Assembly (NCBI GenBank): GCA_964604705.1
Contig: CAZSAP010000006.1
Location: forward strand, 191,910 to 255,909
Direction of reading: 5' to 3'
Source: JAAXVQ01 sp964604705
Lineage (GTDB): Bacteria > Oederibacteriota > JAAXVQ01
Length of the DNA stretch: 64,000 nucleotides
Shown here: piece after piece, positions 24,564-33,200 of the stretch
How positions within the stretch are numbered: the first letter of the stretch is position 1
Layout: each line of letters opens with the position of its first letter
The notes under the pieces: model-generated
Databases searched by the model: none
What the model saw: only the letters and a program-made list of their open reading frames with translations
Told to the model about the DNA's origin: nothing
Program-made: the position numbers and the translations under genes

Positions 24564-26294
24564 TTACGGTGTTGTGGGTTTGCCTTCTTTTTGCCGATGT
24601 TGCTGATTGAACATTTCCTCAACATCTTTGGAATTCAACTGCATCTCGTAGACTTTAACTTTCGCCTTCTGCTTTTCAAGATCATCGTAGCGAACGATGT
24701 CCTCAGGCTTGACCGGCTCTGTTTTGGAAACCTCGGCACCGGCTTCACTGGACCCGGCGGGCTTCGCCATTTCAAACCCAGAAGGAATCAGCACTTTCAC
24801 TTCGATTCGACGGTTGGCTTGCCGTCCTTCAGCCGTACTGTTGGTGCCCAAGGGACGCGTATCTCCATAGCCAACCGGAATAATATTGTCGGGATTGATC
24901 TTGTAGCGTGTCTTCAAATACTCACGCACCGCCTCTGCACGTGCTTGGGAAAGCTTCAGCGACGTTTTCGGGCGCCCCTGGGATTCCACATACCCTTCCA
25001 CCCGTACACGAATATTCGGGTACTGTTCCAGTACCGAGCCAAAACGATCCACGGTGACATAGCAGGTCTTGAGCAGTACCGCCTTGTTCTCTTGAAATTG
25101 AACCGAAGGCAACTGCCCGAGCTTGACCAACTCTTGAATGCGGTTGATTTCATTCCGAGCGCGCTCAATATCTTCTTGGAGCTTGCCCAACATTTCCTTA
25201 AGCTTGGCTTCTTCCTGAGCGCGAGCCTCGGCGAGCTCCTGTTCCCGCACGGCCGCCATATTTTCCTCAGCGGTGATCTCCAACGTGGGTGCCTTGGCCG
25301 GCAATACTATAACCTTTGTGGGTAAGGCGGCCATTGGCTGTTGTCCCCAACTCGCGGTTAGCGAAACACGATGTGTGCCGTAGGTTTTTTCCACGTAGAA
25401 TGGCAAGGCAAACCCGTAATCCAGTTGCAACTGGGTCATATTCAATTGCGGGAAGGCATACCTTCCTGAGAGGCCTACGGTGAACTCCGTAGAGTTCATA
25501 CCCAAACGAGCACCGGCCAAGCCTTGGAAAAACCAACTTTCCACTCCGCAACGAAACGTATTTGTGTTCTGGGCATAGCTGCGGTTCACCCACTCGGTGG
25601 AAAGCAACACACTGTCCAACGGGGTTTTCAAGGGTCGCAAATCCTGGCTCCAGGACAGCCCCAACCGTAAATTCTGAGGAACTTCTTCATAGGTGGTTAC
25701 CCCGACATCGGTAGGGATGAGGTTTTCCCAACAAAGACCCGCCACAAATTGCCGCGGCAAGGGATACAACACCGCCAAATCTGCAGTCACACCGGTTTTG
25801 GACATGGGTTCTGTATAATCGTTGGCTGGGACATTCCAATTTAAAAACTTTAAATTTCCACCCACATGAAAGGTTTCGGTCTCAACTGTCAACGTACGTG
25901 CATAAGCAAGGTTGAATGTGTTTTCACGATAAAACTCAGAATTAAACTGTGACCAGGAAGCACCAAAGTAGCCCACCATGGGATCCACCGGAACCGAAGC
26001 GGCAACATAGTTGTAGCCCAAACTGTCGCGTTGGCCGGTATACAAGCGGCCTTCAAAGCCTGTGAACAAACTGGCGTACATGGTGGTTACCTCATAGCGG
26101 CGCATATACGCGAGCCCGGCAGGATTCCAGTTGACGGTGTTGACATCATCGGCCACAGCCACAAACGCGCGTCCCAACCCCGCCGGACGCACACCTGCTC
26201 CATAGTCAAAAAAATAGCTCCACGCCGTGGAAGCCATACAGAACCCAACAGCCAAGACACCCAGTGCCACTTGTGTTGCTCTAACGTAGCTCAT
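24564..26294 (-). CDS. PorV-like barrel fused to an OmpA-type peptidoglycan-binding domain
   Basis: 576 residues. The signal peptide (ends TAWS) precedes a PorV/PorQ-type barrel (about 28-330: AGVRPAGLGRAFVAVADDVN and NWNPAGLAY). A Glu/Ala-rich coiled-coil linker (about 345-395) and an OmpA domain (about 405-510: VRVEGYVESQGRPKTSLKLS, RAEAVREYL, GYGDTRPLGTNSTAEGRQAN RRIEV) follow, ending with a polar tail. OmpA domains bind peptidoglycan, so the protein probably ties an outer-membrane barrel to the wall. Its ATG overlaps the stop of the preceding FlgD-tail gene (ATGA). The PorV-OmpA fusion is longer than ordinary PorV proteins by the whole C-terminal half. Confidence 0.88.
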   Translation of the reverse strand: MSYVRATQVALGVLAVGFCMASTAWSYFFDYGAGVRPAGLGRAFVAVADDVNTVNWNPAGLAYMRRYEVTTMYASLFTGFEGRLYTGQRDSLGYNYVAASVPVDPMVGYFGASWSQFNSEFYRENTFNLAYARTLTVETETFHVGGNLKFLNWNVPANDYTEPMSKTGVTADLAVLYPLPRQFVAGLCWENLIPTDVGVTTYEEVPQNLRLGLSWSQDLRPLKTPLDSVLLSTEWVNRSYAQNTNTFRCGVESWFFQGLAGARLGMNSTEFTVGLSGRYAFPQLNMTQLQLDYGFALPFYVEKTYGTHRVSLTASWGQQPMAALPTKVIVLPAKAPTLEITAEENMAAVREQELAEARAQEEAKLKEMLGKLQEDIERARNEINRIQELVKLGQLPSVQFQENKAVLLKTCYVTVDRFGSVLEQYPNIRVRVEGYVESQGRPKTSLKLSQARAEAVREYLKTRYKINPDNIIPVGYGDTRPLGTNSTAEGRQANRRIEVKVLIPSGFEMAKPAGSSEAGAEVSKTEPVKPEDIVRYDDLEKQKAKVKVYEMQLNSKDVEEMFNQQHRQKEGKPTTP

Positions 26295-27241
26295 TTAATG
26301 ACCACCATGGTCCCTGAAATGAAATGACCTTCCACTTCAATCTGATACAAATACAATCCACCTTCCACCAAATGCCCGTTGGAGTTTCGGCAGTCCCAAT
26401 AGCGTACATTGTCCAGCGTAGCCACAGGATATCCGGTCGGATCATATATTTTGATTTTTATGCGAGAGTCAGAATAGTTGGTGTAAAAGTTAAAAAAGGC
26501 TCGCTGCCCCAGTACAGGTTTAACCGGGTTGGGTGTAACATAACACCCGCGATTAAAATCAAACGGGTAGTGAAAAAAATCCATCACCAACTGTCCCACA
26601 TATTCCTGCGAGGTCACATGACGCAAATCCGCACCAAAATACAAAAAGGCATACGGTCCTTGCATAGGACGGTCGGGGGTAGGATATTTCCCCACACCGT
26701 TTACATTGGCTACAATACGGTCTGGTCGTTCTGCATCCCAGGTGTTGATACGATCAACATCACCTTTATCATACACCACACCCCAATATCTGAGGGTACT
26801 ATCATAAAGCGCAAGTCCGCCGACCACATTGGTCACTGATTGCGGTGTGCCCAATGTTGCAGCAACATTCTGATCCACAGGATACGATTGCCAATAAAGC
26901 GGTATTTTATAATTTGGATTACTGTACCCGCGCAATCCCCGATACAAGCCATCTGCTGAAGCTGAAGCCGTTCCGGTCAAGCGCAGACGATTATCCGAAT
27001 ACAGTTCGATTCCCCAATTGAGGTTTTGACCGGAATTAAAATTTAGCTGGAAGTAAAACGGCATGAGGGTTAGTCCCTGCGTAGGATCCATGCGCGGAAT
27101 TTCCACACGTGTGCCCATGGAATACGAAGGAAGCGTCAGGCTCCTGGCTTCAACAGTCACATACGAGGCCCATGCACCCGAGACCCAGAGTCCCAGTACC
27201 AAAAGCAAATATACAAACAATTTTATTGCCCGAACTCCCAT
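26291..27241 (-). CDS. Secreted protein with FlgD-like C-terminal domain
   Basis: The ATG at 27241 is chosen because it opens a signal peptide (VRAIKLFVYLLLVLGLWVSG, ends WAS) and has a GAGGG site; the frame extends back to 27271 into the preceding gene. The 316-residue product has a beta-rich body of unknown family (about 27-235). Its last ~85 residues are FlgD-like (VTPNPVKPVLGQRAFFNFYT, IKIKIYDPTGYPVATL, GLYLYQIEVEG). It is translationally coupled (ATGA) to the PorV-OmpA gene, the same arrangement seen at 8447. It may be a surface protein whose C-terminal domain is handled by the adjacent PorV-like barrel. Confidence 0.78.
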   Translation of the reverse strand: MGVRAIKLFVYLLLVLGLWVSGAWASYVTVEARSLTLPSYSMGTRVEIPRMDPTQGLTLMPFYFQLNFNSGQNLNWGIELYSDNRLRLTGTASASADGLYRGLRGYSNPNYKIPLYWQSYPVDQNVAATLGTPQSVTNVVGGLALYDSTLRYWGVVYDKGDVDRINTWDAERPDRIVANVNGVGKYPTPDRPMQGPYAFLYFGADLRHVTSQEYVGQLVMDFFHYPFDFNRGCYVTPNPVKPVLGQRAFFNFYTNYSDSRIKIKIYDPTGYPVATLDNVRYWDCRNSNGHLVEGGLYLYQIEVEGHFISGTMVVIK

Positions 27242-27254
27242 ACACCCTCTCATC

Positions 27255-28025
27255 TCACTGGAGTGTTTCACTTAACACCCGCTTGACTTCTATATCTTTT
27301 TTCGGAAGCCCAACTTCAGAAACGCCATACAAGGTTCCCCAAAACAACTGAACTCCAATCATATACGGTGGTGACGTTAACTCCGGTTTTGGACCCTTCC
27401 ATAGTATCGGTTGCGTTTCACCCGGAAAGATAGGGCGATCCGGTCTCAAATCCGATTGCCAAATTCTTTCATGTTTGGCATTTTCCAGCCACACCATACC
27501 AAACGGGGCCAAATGCATGAATCCGTTATTTTTTACTGGGATTCTGATTTCCCAATCCCCTGTTCCTGATAGCGGTAGTGTGCGAATGTCTAAGACCTGG
27601 CCTTCTGCGTGTTGTTCGCCGTTAAGACGGACAAACACAGGAAGACCAAAACGTATATTGAGCGGTATGGGTGTATTGACCTTCTCGCCCACAAAAAGCA
27701 AAAGGACACACTCACCTTGTCCATCTTCGTACCCTTGTAGCTCAAGCTGTACACGCTGCCGAGCACCTTTTTCCAACCGAAACCGGTTCGGACGCACGGT
27801 ACACCACGTATTCACGGGCGTCTTGCAAGGTCCTTGCCGACGATACTCAACTCCCAAGAATACGTTTTTCGATGTGTCTTGATCATTAACCAAATCCACA
27901 TTCACAGTCAGAGTTTGTCCCTTTTGCAAGGACAACACCAACATCTCCGGTGAAAAAGAGACCTGTCCCCAGACACTAGGCAAGGTTACAACCCAAAAAA
28001 ACACTGTGAAAACAATGAATTTCAT
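27255..28025 (-). CDS. Periplasmic chaperone-like Ig-fold protein
   Basis: The ATG at 28025 opens a signal peptide (FIVFTVFFWVVTLPSVWG); the frame extends to 28103 over the preceding stop. The ribosome-binding site is poor. The ~256-residue product starts with a strand pattern like PapD-type pilus chaperones (FSPEMLVLSLQKGQTLTVNV, then FRLEKGARQRVQLEL) and has a second beta domain (GTGDWEIRIPVKNNG). The family match is at fold level only. It lies two genes after a presumed fibre subunit and next to another Ig-like protein, so a role in subunit export or folding is likely. No usher gene is present in the cluster. Confidence 0.6.
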   Translation of the reverse strand: MKFIVFTVFFWVVTLPSVWGQVSFSPEMLVLSLQKGQTLTVNVDLVNDQDTSKNVFLGVEYRRQGPCKTPVNTWCTVRPNRFRLEKGARQRVQLELQGYEDGQGECVLLLFVGEKVNTPIPLNIRFGLPVFVRLNGEQHAEGQVLDIRTLPLSGTGDWEIRIPVKNNGFMHLAPFGMVWLENAKHERIWQSDLRPDRPIFPGETQPILWKGPKPELTSPPYMIGVQLFWGTLYGVSEVGLPKKDIEVKRVLSETLQ

Positions 28026-28080
28026 ATTTAAATTATAAACCACTTTGCTAAAAAACGCTTTTTTTATTTCGTCCCACAGC

Positions 28081-29031
28081 CTATTTCTTAGCCGGTAGCA
28101 CAAATTTTTCAGGCCTTGCTTCCTTATGCAAATACACGGTTATGTATTGAATCGCACCGGAATCTAGTCCGCTCGAAATTTGTACCAAATACCCGATCGG
28201 GCCCTGTGAAAAATCCGCCTGTTCCGGAACTTGAATCGTCATCTCCACTTGCTCGTGCTTTCCTGGACTCAAACGAATTTCATCCTTTTTTAAAGTAACA
28301 TGGTCGGCACTGCCGCCAAAATGTGTATCATTGTCCAGCAGCATGCTGGTTTCTTTGGGTGTGATGGACATGATCCGATAGGTCTGCGCTTGATCCGAAG
28401 TATTGGTTACTTCCACAGGCAAATTAGCCTCACTAACCACAGAGACGCGCTGTCCCGGAGCGATCTTCCACAAATCCACCCGACCTGGTTTAATTTCAAA
28501 CTTAACATCCAAAGGTTTGTTTTCCACCTGCTTGAGCGCCGCGTTATTTTTCACAGGCGCAACCGAAAAAAGAAAAACGCCTTTGGCCGCATACCCAACC
28601 TGAAACCCACCGCCGCCAATATGGTTGACACTGGCCGAAACATTCACTTGATATTTTTTACCTAAAATTTTCGTATCGTTGGGCAACGTCACCAACAGGT
28701 CACTGTCAAGTGTAGCAAAAGCCGCGACCGTCACCGAAGCATATTCCGTACGAATCCATTTCGCCTCCGGAATGGCTTCGTACCCTGCCAAGATTTCCTT
28801 GGTGGGTTTCTCAATCGCAATGGTAATCTGCATGGGTTTATCAAATTTATTGGTCACTCGGATGGGTAGGTTCGCAACTTTCTTCATGCTGACCGTGGTA
28901 CCTATGGGCAGATTGCCGATAAATATCTGACTGTAATTAAACTTAATGCCGCCGGTTTCAGCCAAGGCCCAACTCGAAAACAACAAGACCCCACTAATAA
29001 GCCCAATCCCCAGTTTAAACCCACGTACCAT
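28081..29031 (-). CDS. Secreted protein with two Ig-like beta domains
   Basis: The ATG at 29031 (GTG at 29037 is an alternative) opens a signal peptide (GLISGVLLFSSWALA). The 316-residue product has two similar beta domains: both contain a PVxVTN-type strand (ANLPIRVTNKFDKPMQITIA, and NLPVEVTNTSDQAQTYRIMS) followed by LSPGKHEQVEM-like turns. This is the pattern of Ig-like assembly or adhesion proteins. It is separated from the upstream subunit-like gene by a strong hairpin, which would set its level below that of the subunit. I do not recognise a specific family. Confidence 0.62.
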   Translation of the reverse strand: MVRGFKLGIGLISGVLLFSSWALAETGGIKFNYSQIFIGNLPIGTTVSMKKVANLPIRVTNKFDKPMQITIAIEKPTKEILAGYEAIPEAKWIRTEYASVTVAAFATLDSDLLVTLPNDTKILGKKYQVNVSASVNHIGGGGFQVGYAAKGVFLFSVAPVKNNAALKQVENKPLDVKFEIKPGRVDLWKIAPGQRVSVVSEANLPVEVTNTSDQAQTYRIMSITPKETSMLLDNDTHFGGSADHVTLKKDEIRLSPGKHEQVEMTIQVPEQADFSQGPIGYLVQISSGLDSGAIQYITVYLHKEARPEKFVLPAKK

Positions 29032-29054
29032 GGTCACCGCCCTAGTTAAGTAAT

Positions 29055-29090
29055 AAGGAGTGGGAACCGTTCGCACGATTCCCACTCCTT
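29055..29090 (-). terminator. Perfect 12-bp hairpin between subunit-like gene and Ig-like gene
   Basis: The arms AAGGAGTGGGAA (29055-29066) and TTCCCACTCCTT (29079-29090) are perfectly complementary with a 12-base loop. It lies 11 bases after the stop of the subunit-like gene and is followed by TATTACTT rather than a full T run. It may be a leaky terminator or a 3'-end stabiliser, as in pilus operons. Confidence 0.65.
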
Positions 29091-29101
29091 AAACAAATGA
29101 A

Positions 29102-29734
29102 TTATATACCCGGAGTAACACCCACAATGGTCACAGTAATGCGTTGTTGATTGTCGTACGAACCTGTAATAGGCGCATCCAGCATGTAGCGCAAACTACG
29201 GCTGGCATTGGAGGAACTGACATTGTAGCCACGGAACTGCATTAATTCACCCGTGCGGCAAAGATTGGTAGCAGAAGCGGAGTTCAGCGTACCTGTGATC
29301 ACGTCATCGGCTGCAAAATCACCGACAACCAAATCATGTGCAAAATCCGGGTTGGCCGGAGCATCCGCTACGGTCAAAGGCGCCGTGAAAACACCCGACA
29401 AACGCGCTTCGTTTGCAACTGCCGGAACTGTACTAACCAACGTCCAAGCGTTGGCCGTCCAAGTCACAGCTGAAGCCACACCGGCTGTAACATGGTAGTG
29501 AATGGTGGCATAACCCATTTGATCTACCGTCGAGCGGGGCTGACCTGACGCCAATTGCGAAAAAGATGCTGCTCCTGGTTGAACCGAACCCCAATTTACT
29601 TCGGCATTGGTTGCAACCAAGTCAATGGCATAACCAATCTGTACAGTAATCGGAAAGTTCATTGTATCAGTTGCTGCCATGGAGATCCCCGAAACCATAC
29701 CTACCGCCAACAAAGCCAGAAGAATTCTTTTCAT
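29102..29734 (-). CDS. Secreted subunit-like protein (possible fibre or surface-layer subunit)
   Basis: 210 residues from the ATG at 29734, which has GGGGAG 8 bases upstream. The signal peptide ends SMAA, and the mature part is Ala/Thr/Val-rich with beta-strand character (MNFPITVQIGYAIDLVATNA, VNWGSVQPGAASFSQLASGQ, RITVTIVGVTPG). The composition, the strong ribosome-binding site, the long leader and the hairpin after the gene all suggest a highly expressed structural subunit. It resembles spore-coat-U or pilin-like secreted proteins only in general form. The two Ig-like proteins that follow could be its chaperones. There is one Cys in the mature protein, so no disulphide as in classical chaperone-usher subunits. 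Confidence 0.65.
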   Translation of the reverse strand: MKRILLALLAVGMVSGISMAATDTMNFPITVQIGYAIDLVATNAEVNWGSVQPGAASFSQLASGQPRSTVDQMGYATIHYHVTAGVASAVTWTANAWTLVSTVPAVANEARLSGVFTAPLTVADAPANPDFAHDLVVGDFAADDVITGTLNSASATNLCRTGELMQFRGYNVSSSNASRSLRYMLDAPITGSYDNQQRITVTIVGVTPGI

Positions 29735-29757
29735 TAATCGTTCTCCCCTCATTTTTT

Positions 29758-29774
29758 TTGCGTCGTAGACGCAA
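29758..29774 (-). promoter_or_regulatory. Leader hairpin before the subunit-like gene
   Basis: TTGCGTC and GACGCAA form a perfect 7-bp stem with a 3-base loop, ending a few bases before the GGGGAG ribosome-binding site of the 29734 start. It may stabilise the message or control access to the site. Confidence 0.45.
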
Positions 29775-29807
29775 GTGGTTCTCTGCTAAAAAACCAACTG
29801 CTCTGCT

Positions 29808-29826
29808 CCCCCACCCCCCTTCCCCC
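29808..29826 (-). promoter_or_regulatory. G-run cluster in the presumed leader of the subunit-like gene
   Basis: The minus strand reads G5-AA-G6-T-G5, a possible two-layer G-quadruplex or unusual purine tract, 75-92 bases upstream of the start codon. Confidence 0.4.
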
Positions 29827-30135
29827 GTTTAGTAAATGAAGTCCTTAGCAACCTTGCGGGTTTTTCCACAGTTTAACCAGTAAACTGCGTCCTAAAACAG
29901 TTTAGCCCCCCTGATTGCTGAAAGTGCACAGAGAATGAACAAAAAAGGTTCCGGCAGCTAAAAAGTCTAGGCATTTATTAGACTGATTTGGCGAAAAATA
30001 ATTACGTACATTTTATATTTTTTAAATTGGGATGTGTAGGCAACGAAAAATCCAAATTGCACAATAAGTATAGCAATGGTTTCAGGGAAAACAAGCTAAA
30101 ATTCCAATATTTAACACCCGCATGAACGAGCCTTG

Positions 30136-30178
30136 TTCGGTACAAGGAGAACCCAGAAAGGCTTCCCCTTGTACCGAA
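30136..30178 (-). terminator. Long hairpin 22 bases after the giant gene
   Basis: Arms beginning TTCGGTACAAGG and ending CCTTGTACCGAA pair over 12 perfect bases. The stem extends to about 19 bp with one G-U pair and one mismatch around a 5-base loop. No T run follows, so it may be a factor-assisted terminator or a 3'-end stabiliser of the very long message. Confidence 0.55.
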
Positions 30179-30200
30179 TAGTGCCTGTAAACAAAGGCGA

Positions 30201-33200
30201 TTATGCCGCCTGCGCCGTGCTGCGGAACATACGACGCTGCTGTTTCTCAAACCAGCCACGATCCACCTGCACCGGCAACTTCTGCAAGACATCACGTAAA
30301 GCACCCAAGGCTCCACGATTGCCCGGTTGTGACAGCAACTCCGGAACCACCAAGGTCTTCTCGACTACACCACGCGGAGTGGAATCCCAAGCACCGATGG
30401 ACTGGGCATTCAATACTGCCAGATTTTGAGCCACGGCACTAAAGGCAGCAACTGAACGTTCATGCTCACCCAATAAGGTTCTGGATTGAGCCAGATACCC
30501 TTCGGCTGTAAGACGATCAATCTCAGTGCGTTGAGCCTTCAAGACACGAACCATGGCTTTCACCAAGCGTTGCGTGTTCAACTTGGTCGGATTCGCGGCA
30601 AAGCGCAAGTATACTTGACCCAAGGCTGTATTCGGTGCTTGCAACAAGTCTGTCATAACCGAGGATACACCCACCTTTTGAGCTACGACTTCAGCCCAGC
30701 CCAGTGGATTGCTCCGCAGCAAGGAAGCCTGCAAACGTACAGCCAGAGCATTGGGCAAGACCGAAGTCATTGCCAACAGCGTGCGTACCAACACCGCACT
30801 TCCCTTGGCAGGTGCTTGGACCTGTTCAGCTACGCGCCCTGTGTATTCACGAGCAATGATCGCCTCCGGCAACTGGCCTGTCTGAATCATCTCGTTGTTC
30901 AAAGCGACTTTCAAAGGACTGCTGACTTCAAAAACCTTGCGCGTTGCCACCGACATACCCTGAATCTCATGTGCCGCAAGCAAACCGGTCATGGCCGCAT
31001 GTCGATTTTGTCCTAGATCTTCGCCAATGGTCATGAACCCGGCATTTTCAGCCTTGGCCGAAAGCGCCGCTTCACTCACCAAGGCTGCACCAACATTGAT
31101 GTCCAAGGGTGTCATCGTACCTGCGGTTGAACCGATCGAAGCACTTAACACCTGATCCATGGCCTTTAAACGCTGGATCAATCCAGTGGCACGCATGGCC
31201 AAAGCCGGATTGGACGTTAGAGTGGCCAGAGCCTGGTTCACCCGAACTTGAAGTCCCTTATAGGTAGCCGGCATGGCTAGAATGGCCACCTGCTTGAGCC
31301 CTGCCATAGCCGTCTCCAGGCCACGGGCGGGCGTGCCCAACGGCTTGGCCAATTGACTCTGCACCAACATGGAAAGCAGATCGTTGGCCACAAGGGCTTG
31401 GGACTCAGGTGCCAGTGTACGGGCTTCGCGCGCCAACTGCCGAAGCTCAGCCACGCGTGTTCCTTCTGCTGCCGTAGAGCTTTCCAAGACCGAGATCAAG
31501 GTCTCCAAATTGGGTTCAGCACCTTCTCGCAGTTGTTTTTGCAATTGCTGATTGACTTGGAGCAAGGACTGATCGGCTTGTCCTTGTTTGAGCGCATCGA
31601 CTTCCGCCAGCCAATTTTCGGCCAATGTAACCACATCGTGGGTGCTCAAGCCTACTTTTTCACGTCCGGCAAACCAGTCGGTAGCACGAACCCCGGTCGT
31701 CAGCGAATCGGACTCCCAGGCGCGTTTTTCCTCAATAGTATCAACGGCCGCCACGGGGTTCATGGCCTCAGTCAGCGGATCCAGGCGCGTTTGGGCAAAA
31801 TAGCGTTGCGCCTGATAGCTTACAATGGTCGCAAACAGGAACGCATGAATACGATAGCTCAGGCGATCCATAACCGACCGTAGCGAATTGTCCAGACGCG
31901 GAACCGGCTTGGACAACTCGGTTAACAAGCGCGCGGGCACATAAATGGTCGGATGCTGGACATTCTGAGCATCCCGACTTCCGGCTTCGGCATACGCGCC
32001 CAAATCCTCACCCGTGACCAACTGACGCAATCCACTCAGGCCCCGTTCGGCCAATGGACGGAAAAGGATCTGTTGGACATTGTATTGACGTGCCGTAGGC
32101 TCATCGATCGCAAACTGGCGTTTCAACCGGTTCAAAATCGGATGTTGATCATCCACAACCACTTGCTGGGTGGGAGTTGAGTTCATGAAGAAGATGACCG
32201 CCAACCGGATCAAGCTCAGGGCGCCTACAAACAAGCTACCCAGGGCACCCAGTGGCGCGCGCAGATTGAGGTTGCCCGCCAATTGCGAGTCATTGGCAAA
32301 AAGCGCCGATGAAAGAATGTACCGCACCAACTGCAGGGGCCAGAAGCGGGTCCCGCGATACGGCGTGTTCACATCGTCTTGTTCCGGCAATACTTGTTGC
32401 ATACGACGCAGTTCCTGGACGGCGGTATCGGTCTTACCCTGCTGTTGGGTTCCCACAGTTCCGGTGGTGATTCCGGTTCCGGACGTAGGTCCTTGCGGAG
32501 GTTCCTGGTCGCGTTGCTTGGCCTCGCGACGCACCAACCGTTCCAATCCGATTAAGCTGCGGAACCAATACAATGGATTGAACTCCAACGTAGCCTTCTG
32601 CATCAGATCTGGACGACGTGCATTCATGTGCCGAGCCAATTCCAAGAGTGGAATCATGGTGTCGTCGCCAAACATGGCGTTGCCGTGACGAAGATCGTCC
32701 GAGGGCATCCAGCGCATATTGGCGGAATTGGACAGGTGCAAATGGTCGATCATGTCCACGTAGCGGTCAAAGGCCGCCACCACTTCCTGATAGACCGAGG
32801 CACGCACTTCGGCGATTTGTTCCGGACGTTGGGCACGCTTGTAGGCTGCGAAAAGATCCGGCCGATTCTCGTGAATCCAATGCCACGGGTCAAAAAGCAT
32901 GAAGATCGGGGCGACCCGCCCGGTCTCGGTCTGGTAGGTCTGCCGCCACTGCCGCACATAATCCATTTGTGCGTGAACGTCAAACTCCCGGCCCGCTCGG
33001 AAATTCGCATCGTTGTGCGCTTCAATCATAAGTCGAACATTGTTGCGGTCCGCCATCGTCAAGATAAAGCGCATGGCTTCATCGGCGGTCGCAAGCTTCT
33101 CTTGCTGCCGGACCAGTTCGACAAATTGCGCGAGATCCGAAGAATGAATCACCAACTTGCCCGGTTGTTCACCGGTCCAGGTACGACGCAGCAAGCGGAA

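Larger units (their letters stand above)
29753..30200. other. Gene-free region between the giant gene and the subunit-like gene (448 bases)
   Basis: The right end holds the hairpin that follows the giant gene. The left part (29753-29910), read on the minus strand, looks like an untranslated leader: three alternating copies of CAGTTTA/TAAACTG (29869-29904), a G-run cluster and a small hairpin. The middle (29940-30110) is AT-rich and probably contains the promoter of the subunit operon, for example TATAAA or TCTAATAA boxes, but no -35 box fits well. No small gene or known RNA was recognised. Confidence 0.5.

Noticed and set aside
7515..27241. A full type IX secretion system
   Set aside because: Only PorV-like barrels and FlgD-like tails are present; no PorU, SprA or gliding core genes are in the window.
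28040..28066. A/T-rich palindrome AAAAAACGCTTTTTT as a terminator between the two Ig-like genes
   Set aside because: The stem has almost no G-C pairs and would not be stable; the genes are most likely co-transcribed.
24564..29734. A classical chaperone-usher pilus operon
   Set aside because: No usher is encoded and the subunit has a single Cys; only the general gene order and Ig-like proteins agree.
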